Assembly: GCF_029873635.1 (NCBI RefSeq)
Contig: NC_080422.1
Location: forward strand, 57,819,889-57,883,888
DNA length: 64,000 bases
Direction: 5' to 3'
Source: Malania oleifera
Taxonomy: Eukaryota; Streptophyta; Magnoliopsida; Santalales; Ximeniaceae
Shown: one piece after another, positions 54,691 to 64,000 of the stretch
Layout: each line of letters starts with the position of its first letter
Position numbering within the stretch: position 1 is the first letter of the stretch
The notes under the pieces: generated by a model
The model's input: the letters and a program-made list of their open reading frames with translations, nothing else
Told to the model about the DNA's origin: nothing
The model's database searches: none
Position numbers and translations under genes: made by a program

Positions 54691-56968
54691 ATTAAGTTAG
54701 AATTATCCCTAAGTTAATATAAAAAGTCTTTAAATTACTCATTTTATGAATTTATAAATACACATGAAAAATAAATAAATAAATGTAATATATACATATA
54801 TATTCCCTCAGAGCTTAAGGTACGTGACGCCCAAAGGCTCATACCCCCGCAATAAAATCATAGGGATTAAAAATCAAAAATACTTTATCAAATACACTCC
54901 CAAATTTTAGAAATCTTATGGGTTTTCCTAAGTATGAAAATACTAGTTTGGGAGGTTTTGGATAATAAATATAATAATTTAAACTTAATAACCAAGGTAA
55001 AAAAAAAATAGTAATACTAGAATATTAGGATACCACAATACGAAATATAAACATAAGATATAGTTGAAAATTCCAGAAATATGTGATAATAATAGCCCTA
55101 ATATATTATAATGATAATACATTACCTATAATAACAATACTACTATAGTAATAACACATGTATATCTCACAATATTAATAACACATAAATACCGATACAA
55201 TATTATAATACCACTTTAATATTTATATATATCATAACACGTAAATATTAATATTATACCATAATAATACTACTAGACTAATAATACATATACATCATAA
55301 TTTTAATAACTATACAATATGATAATAACATATTCTAACAAATACATGCAAAAGTCCTAATTATAAATAATCAAAATTTTGACATAACACTAACAAAACC
55401 CTAATATTAATAATAAAGGAAATATGACAATAGGTCAAACCCTAACAGTTAAATATAAACAAACATGGAAACAAATAAGACGAAATTATAATATTTAGAC
55501 AAACCTAAAAATAAATATACAATGACATGGAAATAATCAAACCCTAAAAAATTAACGTGCAATAAAATGGAAATAAATCAAAAATCCTAAAAAAAAATAT
55601 GTACTAATGATTTGAAAACATAACAACTCCTAAAGTTAAAATGTGATAATAATATGGAAACACTCATAACCCTAAAATTAATAAACAATCTATATAAAGG
55701 CAATCAAACCCTAAAAACATCAATAACATGCTAATTATAATAATGATGATAATAATAATAATATTTTAACAATAATAAACAATATGCTTGTATTTATACA
55801 TAAACAATGTACTTAATACTATCAATAATGTACAAATAATGTAACATTTATATTAACACAATTCATCTAATAGTAATACTTAATAAATTAACAATGATAT
55901 AACCAATAATAGTAACATACTAATTATATAATAATCTTATACTAATATAATTAATATAATAATAATGCTAATGATAATGAACCAACTACATAATAATATG
56001 ACTAATAATGATATATAAATCATATAATACTAATAATAACAATACACCTATAATATGATGACAATATTAAAAATATTATACAAATCATATAATAATATTA
56101 TTAATGGTAATATACAAATAATATAACAACACTATTAATAATGATATTCATATGACAATGATACTATAACCAATAATTAATAATATTATTAATCAATAAT
56201 GTACAACTAATAATACTAATATGGTATATACATATATATATGCCTGCAAAAGTAAAGAATCCTTCAGTATCTAATATAATACACAAGCATGTACGATAAA
56301 GTAAAATAAAAAAAACATGTGTGTGCTGTGTGTGCGTGTGTATTTACTGGGGGTGTGAGTGTGTGCAAGGGAGCTTAGAGAGGGAGGGGATGGCCGTGAG
56401 GTAAGGTTAGAGCTGCTGGCGCAGCGGCGACGCGGAAGCTGTGAGGGCGGACCGTTGCAGGACTGCTGCGGAGTTGCTGTGCGTGGCCGGAGATCCTGGT
56501 GGTTTTGTGCAGCAGAGGGATGGTGGAGTGGACGGTCTGGAGCAGCAGCGGGAGACCTCTTCGGCTTGGGCAGCGGCCTCTTTTCAGGGAGGTTCACGGA
56601 TGTTCTGTGAGTGGTGACCGGTGGTTGTCTCGGGGGGCAACAGACACAGTGGTTGCTGGAGGTGGCTCACGGTTGCAGCAGTACTGGGGGCAGCGGCTCT
56701 ATTGGTGTGGCTCGTGGCGGATGGAGAGTGACTCGCCTGAGTTGATGCTGCAGAGGGTGCACCAGGGAGTCCTGAAGTTGATGCTCGGCTAGGCGGTTAG
56801 AGAGGATGAACAGTGGAGATGGAGAGATAAGGGAGATGAGATGGAAGAGGATGAGGAAGAGAGTGAGGTTGGTGGAGTAGGGAATGCCTGCGGCTGTGAG
56901 GAGAGGATGCGCGTGAGAGAGATGAAGAAGAAAAGAAAAATTTTTTTTTTTTGGTTTCTCTGGTTGTG

Positions 56969-56984
56969 CCCCCCCCCCCCCCCC
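56969..56984. repeat. Poly-C run
   Basis: Sixteen consecutive C at the edge of the GC-rich island of element K, preceded by a T run at 56941-56952. Assemblies often misjudge the length of such runs. Confidence 0.9.
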
Positions 56985-57092
56985 ACCTTTATAAAAATTT
57001 TTGAAAACCCTAAAACAAAACTTCCCTTTTTGATTTTATTTTTCTTTTTCTTTTTTTTTTATGCTTTTATTCTTATGGTAATAATGAAAAAG

Positions 57093-57365
57093 GAAATAAT
57101 AATAATAATAATAATAATTATCATAATAATATTAGTATCAATAAGGTAACAATAATAATAATACTACTACTAATAGTAAATAATAATAAATAATTATAGT
57201 AAATATAAAAATTAAGATACTATTGGTAAAATAATAATAATAATAATATTAATAAACATAAAGTAATAATACTAATATTAAAAGTAATAAATAATAATAA
57301 TCATAATAATGATAACATTACTAAAAATAATAAAAATAATAATAGCCAAAATAAGATACTAATGC

Positions 57366-57430
<65 letters not shown>

Positions 57431-57592
57431 TATGAAAAATAAAAATAATTATAGTAAAGTAAAAATAAAATAAAGATAATAAAAGTACTAGTAATAATAA
57501 TAAAAATGAAAAATAATAGTAATAATGATAATAAAAATACTAGCAAAATAATAGTAAAGTACTAATAATAATAATAATAATAATAATAATAA
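57093..57592. repeat. (TAA)n / (ATA)n microsatellite region
   Basis: Several pure runs of TAA/AAT separated by short interruptions. The longest is about 57366-57430 (over 20 units), with others at 57097-57118, 57229-57248 and 57563-57592. It lies at the 5' (minus-strand) end of element K. A looser AT-rich zone with the same flavour covers 54960-56270. Confidence 0.93.
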
Positions 57593-58450
57593 GAGGGGAC
57601 CCCGTGTTCTATTTGGTTAGGGCAAAAATAGGGTGTCTACACAATTCAAAATCAATGTTGTTTTGTTGCCCTAACACGATTAGGGTTAGCCTTTTATAGC
57701 TTGGTTTGAAATCTAACCATTTGTGCAAGTTTTGGTAACAATATATTTAAAAATCGAAAAGATATCTTGATGTTAGCAAAATATATCACGCGCTTCAGTC
57801 GACTAAACTGGGAGTTCGGTCGCCCAAATCAATTAAAATTATAAATTTCGAAACAGGTAGTAGCCTGTCGGTCAACTAAACCCTTAGGTTGGTCGCCCAA
57901 ACCAAAACTGTTTGGAATTTGAACATTGGCAGTAGCAATTTGGTTGATTGAACCATAGATTCGGTCACCCGAACTCTCTGATGCCAAACTAGGTTGTTCA
58001 GATTTTTGTATTCGGTCGACTGAGCATAAGCCTCAAGTTCCCAAACACCCTGAAATTTAATGTTCTTTTTTTTTATTTATTCCAAAATTCATTCGTATCC
58101 TTTTGAAAAGATATTTGGACTATATAAAACTATTTTTGAAGATATTAAAAATAGGTCTCTAAGTCCAATAGTTAATCTTAACAGCTTCATAAACAATATA
58201 CTAATTAAAGAAGTACTTACATGTGACTTATGTTAAAGTAAACATGGAATACTATCTAAGCTTTCATGTCTTTAAGCTTGATTTTCATCCAATCTCTTCT
58301 TCAATTGTCATTCTTCATTTTACTTGTGTTCTTCATGGTTTTACATTGTTCATTGTGCTTGTAAGCTCTAGTACTTGTAAGTACACTCGATAACACAATT
58401 AGATGTCATGGTTTATCATTATCAAAATGAAATTAAGCCTTGTTAAGCCA

Positions 58451-60162
58451 AAAAGGTGATCCTCAGAGACGTTTTGACAATTATCTTAAAAATGTATATA
58501 ACATGAGTCCTCTACATTCTAGAGAAAATAGGAATTTGAAGCACCTCCATCAAATTTGAAGCACTTCTATGAAATATGTCATTTCCTTTCTTTAGCTACT
58601 GAAAGTTGCATGATTATCATATACTGCTAAAAAGTGAACGGATACCTTATAGAGGGAGCCATCACATATAACTTGCTCCTTGAAGTCCAAGATGAATGAA
58701 TTTTTAGAACTACTTGCTTACAGCGTGTTCAGTAAATTGAACTATAGGCGGTTTAATGAAGAATTTTTGTACCTTGACAATATAAAATCTTTTGTCTACA
58801 GACTCAAAATAGTTAAGTGCATTAAATCATAGCTGAATAATTTAAAGAGTACTTTACCCTGATTTATTTTTTTTATTAATTTTTATTCATAAATTATTTT
58901 GCTGCTTCACCAACATAAATAATTTATTTAAATCTTATGCATCACTAAGCTGGTTATATCACAATTAATTTAATGCTAAAAAGAAACATATAATTTAGTA
59001 TGTTTTGACATTATATGATTTCAGTTGGTCCTCCTACTGCATCATATGTCAACCTAAACACGAATAGAAGCAATATTTTTTGGCACAGTTGCTGGTTGAC
59101 TTTAATATCCTCCCATGCAGTTCTGAAATGCCAGTGGCACATTGATCTGTAAGTTTTATCATTTTCCTACTGCTTTGCCAATAACTATGTTATATATCCA
59201 GTTAAGTGTATATAACTCTGTAACTAACTAAGGCTAATGCATGCATCATTATATGCCATCAACCACTCTACTAAGGAAGCTAATGAATTTAATTGTTAGG
59301 TCAAACTCTGAGACACCATCCATAGGGCCTATGAAACTGTTCCAATTTCCAGACTACATAAACTATTATTTTGAAGTCCAAGGTCTGACATGCATGCTGG
59401 TAACTCTGCATGTACATATATAAAATTTAAATTCTTCACTAATAAAACATTTTTATTAGAATTAAAAGGTAATTAAGGGCATTAATTTAGTTTATCATAA
59501 TTTGATCACTTGTTTTTTGTGCTAAAAAAAGTTTTAAAGTAGTTGAAATGCAAACAAAATCCAAATGACCGTTTGAAAACAAATAAATTATAAACTTCCA
59601 CCCTCCAAATTGTATTAAATTATAAGATAGGAAAAATATTTTTCATAAAGTTGAGAGGTTCAGAGTAACTTTAAAAAAAATAAAAAATCCAAACGCTAAT
59701 TAACTTTAGGGATAGCTGGTATGATATTTTTTCCAAACAATTTTCAAGAATGTATGAAATCCGTCCCAGCCCAAAATCACTTGATAAGTGTTTCTGAGAC
59801 TGTCTCCACAAGAATCCCCACCAAGAAATAAAATAAAATAAAACAGTAAGAGGAAGATGCTTTTAATAAGAGTGGTAGGTTTGTTACCAATGTTCAGCAA
59901 GAAAGAAAGAAAAAAAAGAAAGGGTTTGTTACCGAAAGATAATAATAAGAAAGGTTGACATTTATACAAAACTTGAGTGAGACCTGTTTTAATCTCAGCT
60001 ACTGCGTTGTTTTGTGGCGTCTCTCTCAATTATTCTAAAGTGCATGGGAGGAGGTTATAACAGCTTGGTTGATTAATTAATTATATCAGTGAGTTTTGTT
60101 AAAAAAGAGCTAAAACAATGCCTGGTGGAATGGCTGGAAGATGTCATATGCATGACTCGACA
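58451..60162. other. Unassigned low-copy-looking stretch
   Basis: About 1.7 kb without any similarity I can see to the LTRs, gag or pol elsewhere in the window. It is AT-rich with several short frames (59241-59423 plus, 59706-60029 minus) that I do not recognise. It could be host intergenic DNA, intron sequence, or an unknown repeat. It is the best place in the window to look for non-retrotransposon content. Confidence 0.5.
59025..59148 (+). other. Possible host exon (weak)
   Basis: A 124-bp stretch without stops in one frame (GPPTASYVNLNTNRSNIF...). It is preceded by a T-rich ...GATTTCAG acceptor-like sequence and followed by GTAAGTTTT, a good donor. The peptide is not one I recognise. Short open stretches with chance splice sites are common in AT-rich DNA, so this is a lead only. 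Confidence 0.15.
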
Positions 60163-60976
60163 ATGTATAAAACATGTAAGTTAAGGCGTAGGCTCAAGAG
60201 AGGAGTGAATTGGGTGATTAAAAAATTTAAGATAATACTAAAATAATTTTTATCACAATTTAAATAAGCGTTCTAAGTGTGCAAAAGGCTATCCATGATC
60301 ACAATAAATATGTATGAATGCAAATGTGCTGAAATTAAATAGTTAAGGAAAGAGAAAATAAAACTGAATTTTTATTAGGTTGGACAATACTTGCTTACAT
60401 CCTTACCTCAAGAAAACCACTTGAGGATTCCACTAACCACTCCTTCAACAGGCGGAGATGCCTCACTCCTTCACTGGACAGAAACGCCTTTACAATCCCT
60501 CCTTTACAAAGCGGAGATGGCTTTACAAGCCCTCAAGCAAAACACCCATTTCGCTTGACACGATTCACCCCCGAACCATCAATGTACAATGTGGAATCAA
60601 GATAAATTGGTGTACAATGAATGCTCCTAAATTGAGTTAATAAGTACAATGAAAAATGGCATAGTAATACACTCCCAAATGAATAAGAATGAAACTCAAA
60701 GGAGTAACTAAAGGTTCTCTAAGATTTAGAGAGTAAGAGAGAAAATGAGCACTTGAATGATGAAACTGCTTCGCTTCCTTGCTAAATGATACCAATAATA
60801 ATGCCCATACTAGAACAAGTTTAGAAGCCTTGTATTTGTAGCAAAAATTGAGTTCTGGACATTTTAAGGCTGTTGGACAAGTTTAACATTTTAATATTTT
60901 GAAAAACTAGCCGTTTATAGCAGTTGGGATAATAATTCTCACAGATTTGGTCGACTAACTTGGAGTTCGGTCACCT
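60163..60976 (-). repeat. LTR M (SIRE-like), cut by element N
   Basis: Contains the GGCTCAAGAGAGGAGTGAATT end box (60190-60215), a TTATTAGGTTGGACAATAC...CTTACATCC version of the conserved box (60375-60405), CCACTTGAGGATTCCACTAACC, and the start of a word block (TTTGGTCGACTAAC, TTCGGTCACC, 60949-60974). Element N's LTR begins at 60977. The remainder of M would lie beyond the window. The left end is not precisely defined. Confidence 0.7.
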
Positions 60977-61509
60977 TGTTGTGATATGGATGGGATAAAT
61001 ACGAACCACAGTGGAATAAATACAACAAGTAAATGAAACACAACAAGAAAGTGATAAACAACAAGAACAACAACAAGATTTACTTCGTTCGGTAAAGCCT
61101 ACATCCACGGAAGCAATGATAAAAAAATTTCACTAAGAAAATCATAAAGTATGCAATACACTTCTCAAATGATTACTCTTGCTATGAATATATGCTTAGA
61201 ATGACATATATAATAGTCCCTAGGAGGTTTGCCTCCGATTACCCAACCACTCAACGTTCAAAATTCAAAATTCAAAATTCAAAAAATAAATATTCACAGC
61301 CCAAATGCATTTATCGACAAGTACAGGGACTCGTTGATGATCCATAGAATACCCCTCGTCAACGAGAATAAGACATTCGTAGAAGAGTCAAGAACTCTGA
61401 GATTTCCCTGCTCTCGAGATCTACACGTCGTCGAGCATAGGGCACTCATTGACGATTCCCTGTTGTGTTGCCTGAAAACCAAAGTATAAAAGCCACAGCT
61501 CAGACAACA
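60977..61509 (-). repeat. 3' LTR of element N
   Basis: 533 bp from TGTTGTGATATGG to CTCAGACAACA, matching 63587-63960 over its first ~370 bp. It has TATA-like TTATATATGTC on the minus strand (about 61204-61214). Upstream of that, at 61308-61460, is a block with ACTCGTTGATGATCC, CTCGTCAACGAG (61355) and GTCGTCGAGC. The word CTCGTCAACGAG also occurs in element A's LTR (5434-5445). Confidence 0.88.
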
Positions 61510-61522
61510 ATCTCTACCTTGG
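61510..61522 (-). other. Polypurine tract of element N
   Basis: The minus strand reads CCAAGGTAGAGAT before the LTR, the usual CCAAGGTGGAGATTG phrase of Tork-like elements with one change. Confidence 0.8.
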
Positions 61523-61639
61523 CGATTATACACCCTTAAGGAGAATCCCAAAAAACATGTCTAACTACTCCATCTTGAACTTGAAATTCTTGGTTGGGTT
61601 TTTCTACCTTCTATTAATTGGAGACGTAGAGTAAGTCCA

Positions 61640-62159
61640 AGCAATGCTTGAATTTTTCATAAGTAACCAATTTTGTCAGAATATCCACTGCATTTTCAGA
61701 CATGTGAACTTTCTCCAACACAAGCTCACTCAAAGCAATCAATTCATGAACCCTATGAAACTTCACATCAATGTGCTTGTTTCTAGCATATTATATTTAT
61801 TTCTTCGCCAGGTAAATGACACTTTGACTATCACAATGCAGAAATACTCCATCTTGCTGTAATCCCAACTCTCTAATTGAATCAGTAAGCCATAAGGCTT
61901 CCTTTGTAGCTTAGGCAGCTACCATATATTCCGCCTTAGTCATGGATAATGCTACGAGAGACAGTACCATGAATCTCCAACACACCGGTCCTTCTACAAG
62001 GGTAAACATATATCTCGTTGTAGACCTTCTATCATCCATATCTCCAGCATAATAAGCATTAACAAACCCCATAACTGAAGGACAACCCTGTTACTTTCTG
62101 AACATGATGCCATATCCCGATGTACCCCGTAAGTATCTAAGTATCCATTTGAAGGCTTC
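61640..62159 (-). pseudogene. pol: Copia RNase H (element N)
   Basis: Minus strand: NAYYAGDMDDRRSTTRYMFT, LVEGPVCWRFMVLSLVALSM, TKAEYMVAA, a stop, ATKEALWLTDSIRELGLQQD, VFLHCDSQSVIYLAKK, ARNKHIDVKFHRVHELIALS, VHMSENAVDILTKLV and KFKHCLDLLYVSN. The acidic residues of RNase H (Asp of AGDMDD, Glu of AEYM, Asp of CDSQS) are present. A few stops and no frameshift seen. Confidence 0.92.
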
Positions 62160-62860
62160 TTAATGGTACCTTCCTAGATTAGAGAGAAACTTACTTACCA
62201 TGCTCGCCGCATGAGCCAAATCTGGCCTCGTACACACCATAACATACATCAAACTCCCTATAGTACCAGCATAGGGGACCTTTGACATGTCCCAGATTTC
62301 TTCATCTGTACTTGGGCAATTTACAGTAGACAACTTGAAATGATTTACTAGAGGTGTACACACCGGTCTTACATCAGCCATGCTAAACTTCTCCAACACC
62401 TTTTGTACATAACCACCCTGAGATAGCCATAATCTCCCTGCAATTATGTCACGGAGAATTTCCATCCCAAGTATTTTCTTGGCCAAACCAAGATCCTTCA
62501 TGTAAAATTCCTTATACAATAGGTCCTTTAACTAATTCACCTTATTTAAATCTTTTCCAGCTATCAACATGTCATTAAGTTATAATAACAAGAAAATAAG
62601 AGAACCATCCTCAAGTGTGTTCACATATACGTAGCAATCATACTCACACCTTTTGTAGCCAATATTGATCATGTAGGAATCAAACCGTTTATACCATTGC
62701 CTTGGAGACTATTTCAACCCATAAAGAGATTTCTTCAACCTACAAAACTAAATATTCTTTTCTTAGTTCAATGAAACCCTCCATTTGTACCATGTAGATT
62801 TGTTCCTCCAAGTCACTGTGAAGAAACGCCATCTTCTCATCCATTTGTTCCAAATGAAAA
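62160..62860 (-). pseudogene. pol: Copia reverse transcriptase, C-terminal two thirds (element N)
   Basis: Begins near EQMDEKMAFLHSDLEEQIYM and VQMEGFIEL, passes through a frameshifted fingers/palm region (LYGLKQ-type and YVDD-type text is disrupted around 62550-62760), then the open 119-codon stretch 62519-62160: YKEFYMKDLGLAKKILGMEI, LWLSQGGYVQKVLEKFSMAD, TPLVNHFKLS, KVPYAGTIGSLMYVMVCTRP and DLAHAASMVSKFLSN. The N-terminal RT part is deleted together with integrase and protease. Confidence 0.9.
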
Positions 62861-62869
62861 TCATAATGG

Positions 62870-63561
62870 GCTACTAACCGTGCCTTGAATTTCTTTCCTT
62901 CTTTTTTTTGAAATTGCTTCCTTCTTCCTATATACCATTTTTTTGTGATTATCCTTTACCTCCCTCATTATTACCCTTTACCAGAAGTCCTTCTCCCTCA
63001 TCACATATCTTCAATCTTTGATTAAAATTTAGCAAAGCAATTGTTACCTCTTCAAGATCAAGAGTTTGTCACAAGATTTTCATAGGTATGAATCGAATAC
63101 AAAGAGTTTAACAAAATCAAAGTTTTGTCATCCTCATCAAACTTAACATTAAATCTCACCAAATGACTAATAATTTAATTGAAAACATTAATGTGTTGAT
63201 CTGTGTTTGATCCTTCAACCATTTCAAGTCGATACAAATGTTGCTTAAAAAAAAGTTTATTATTGAGAAATTTGGACATGTACCGGCTTTCTAACTTTCA
63301 TCATATAGCTAGTGGAGAATCCTCCTCCATCACCCGATAGAGTACTTCGTCGGCCAAACATAAGCGCCTTGTAGAAGCGGCCTTTGCTTACAATTCTCCC
63401 CATGTAGCCTCAATTATTCCATCTGATTGAACACCAAGTAATGTCTTTCCAATTCCTTGGCATACAAGAATGTCTTTCACTCTCCACTACCATAAACCAA
63501 AGTTCCCTGTTCCATCAAATTTGATGATGTCAAATCTTTCAGAAGATGATCCCGATGCCAA
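62870..63561 (-). pseudogene. gag: Copia gag (element N)
   Basis: The minus strand reads ASGSSSERFDIIKFDGTGNF, GLWWREVKDILVCQGIGKTL, AASTRRLCLADEVLYRVMEE, KLESRYMSKFLNNKLFFKQH, LYRLEMVEGSNTDQHINVFN and YENLVT, a UBN2-type Tork gag. The expected ATG appears as TTG at 63561-63559. Stops lie near 63400, 63300 and 63190. The Lys/Gly-rich tail ends near 62880 without a zinc knuckle and runs into RT. Confidence 0.87.
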
Positions 63562-63570
63562 GACAACAAT

Positions 63571-63584
63571 CGCTCTAACACCAA
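63571..63584 (-). other. Primer binding site of element N
   Basis: The minus strand reads TTGGTGTTAGAGCG two bases after the LTR end, matching initiator tRNA-Met (TGGTATCAGAGC) with two changes. Confidence 0.82.
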
Positions 63585-63586
63585 TT

Positions 63587-64000
63587 TGTTGTGATATGGA
63601 TGGGATAAATACGAAGCACAATGGAATAAATACAACAAGTAAATAAAACACAACCAGAAAGTGATAAAGAACAAGAACAACAACGAGATTTACATGGTTC
63701 GGCAAAGCTTACATCCACGAAAGTAATAACACAAGAATTTCACTAAGAAAATCACAAAGTACACAATACACTTCTCAAATGATCACTCTCGCTATCAATA
63801 TATGCCCAGAATAACATATATCATAGTCCCTTTGAGGTTTCCCTCTGATTACCCAACCACCCAATTTTCAAAATTCAAAAAAAAAACTGCTCGCAGCCCA
63901 AGCACATTCATCGACGAGTACAGGGATTTGTTGATGATCCATAGAAGACCACTCGTCATGCCATAAAAGCAAGCCATAAACATACATAATGTTCTCAAAT
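63587..64000 (-). repeat. 5' LTR of element N, incomplete at the window edge
   Basis: Starts TGTTGTGATATGG and follows the 3' LTR to about 63958 (CACTCGTCA). From 63959 (TGCCATAAAAGCAAGCC) it no longer matches the 3' LTR, so another insertion or a deletion begins about 40 bp before the edge. Confidence 0.8.

Larger units (their letters stand above)
54450..57641 (-). mobile_element. Element K: 3.2-kb LTR-like insertion
   Basis: Flanked by perfect CAATT (54445-54449 and 57642-57646). Ends are TGTCGCGACGTCCC and GGTGTCTACA, so it has TG...CA on both strands. On the minus strand it starts TGTAGACACCCTATTTTTGCCC, a common beginning of plant Gypsy LTRs. I therefore read it as a solo LTR of a Gypsy family in minus orientation. 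A TGGCGACTCCGACATTCCC phrase near 54525-54545 resembles a primer site but lies inside the unit. The interior is AT-rich with one GC-rich island (56350-56930) and no recognisable protein. Proline-rich or isoleucine-rich frames inside it are sequence-bias artefacts. Confidence 0.72.
54171..58450 (-). repeat. LTR L (SIRE-like Copia), split by element K
   Basis: Parts 54171-54449 and 57647-58450. The second part carries a TATA-like CTATAAAAG (57691-57699, minus strand) and a word block at 57795-58030 with CAGTCGACTAAAC, TTCGGTCGCCCAAA, TTCGGTCACCCGAAC and TTCGGTCGACTGA. It ends with the LTR-terminal phrase TATCATTATCAAAATGAAA and TTGTTAAGCCAA. Its left part was replaced by element J, so solo LTR or element remnant cannot be told. 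Confidence 0.75.
60977..64000 (-). mobile_element. Element N: Ty1/Copia (Tork-like), internally deleted, runs off the window
   Basis: Minus strand: 5' LTR (63587 to beyond 64000), PBS, gag, RT, RNase H, polypurine tract, 3' LTR (61509-60977). The zinc knuckle, protease, integrase and the RT start are missing between gag and RT. The protein wording resembles the Tork/TNT1-type lineage (DDRRSTTRYMFTL, ARNKHIDVKFH) rather than SIRE. Inserted in LTR M; CACCT at 60972-60976 should be one side of its duplication. Confidence 0.88.

Noticed and set aside
56271..56610. Proline/serine-rich and overlapping Gly/Arg-rich frames on both strands
   Set aside because: They arise from the GC-rich island of K. 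No domain, no homologous frame elsewhere in the window, and frames overlap on both strands as expected from base bias.
57093..57592. Isoleucine-rich frames and a satellite- or origin-like AT tract
   Set aside because: They come from TAA/ATT microsatellites inside element K; no higher-order satellite period and no known origin features.
54450..57641. K as a DNA transposon
   Set aside because: Ends are TG...CA with a 5-bp duplication and no extended terminal inverted repeat or transposase frame.
59706..60029. Minus-strand 107-codon frame with Phe/Leu-rich middle
   Set aside because: No recognisable domain, an AT-rich A/T-run core, and no support as an exon from splice signals.

Overview
The window looks like intergenic, repeat-dense DNA of a flowering plant, probably a eudicot with a large AT-rich genome. 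Almost all of it is plant LTR retrotransposons: SIRE-type and other Ty1/Copia elements and Athila/Tat-like Ty3/Gypsy elements, plus one L1-type LINE. I find no tRNA, rRNA or CRISPR array and no host gene I can name. Nearly all coding regions are old and broken by stops, frameshifts and deletions. The one long intact reading frame of clear family is a 399-codon retrotransposon ORF3 at 26761-27960. Element letters A-N are mine.

Layout, 1-24139: a Gypsy LTR tail (1-769) runs into Copia element A (+, 770-6230). A's RNase H region is split by a solo LTR (1333-3880). Element B (-, 6231-14607) is SIRE-like, with LTR, gag, pol and a degraded ORF3, and it sits in the pol of element E (-, 14608-22030). 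E also carries an LTR fragment (16384-16841) and a solo LTR F (19811-21561). A truncated LINE (-) follows at 22045-24139.

Layout, 24140-50231: element C (+, 24140-35428) has LTR, gag, ORF3 and LTR but no pol, and its 5' LTR is split by element D (-, 24642-28435). D has lost gag and nearly all pol but keeps the intact ORF3. A Gypsy RT scrap (35429-35820) comes next. Copia element H (+, 36145-50231) has its RT split by the complete Gypsy insertion I (41567-48319).

Layout, 50232-64000: Gypsy element J (-) reaches 54170. SIRE-like LTR L (54171-58450) is split by K (54450-57641), a 3.2-kb LTR-like unit. About 1.7 kb of unassigned DNA follows, then LTR M (60163-60976) and Copia element N (-, 60977 to the edge). 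Five insertions show 5-bp target duplications: D ATTCA, F TATTG, I CTTTG, K CAATT, and the solo LTR in A with CCGAC/CCAAC.

The most unusual signal is architectural. In many LTRs from unrelated families, a block of short quasi-palindromic words built around GTCGAC, GACGTC, GTCGCC or CGTCGACGAG lies roughly 80-500 bp upstream of the LTR TATA box. Each family has its own word. In all three elements that carry ORF3 (B, C, D), a second block of the same kind of word sits in the spacer just upstream of ORF3, with a TATA-like string after it in B and C. This suggests that ORF3 has its own internal promoter sharing control sites with the LTR.
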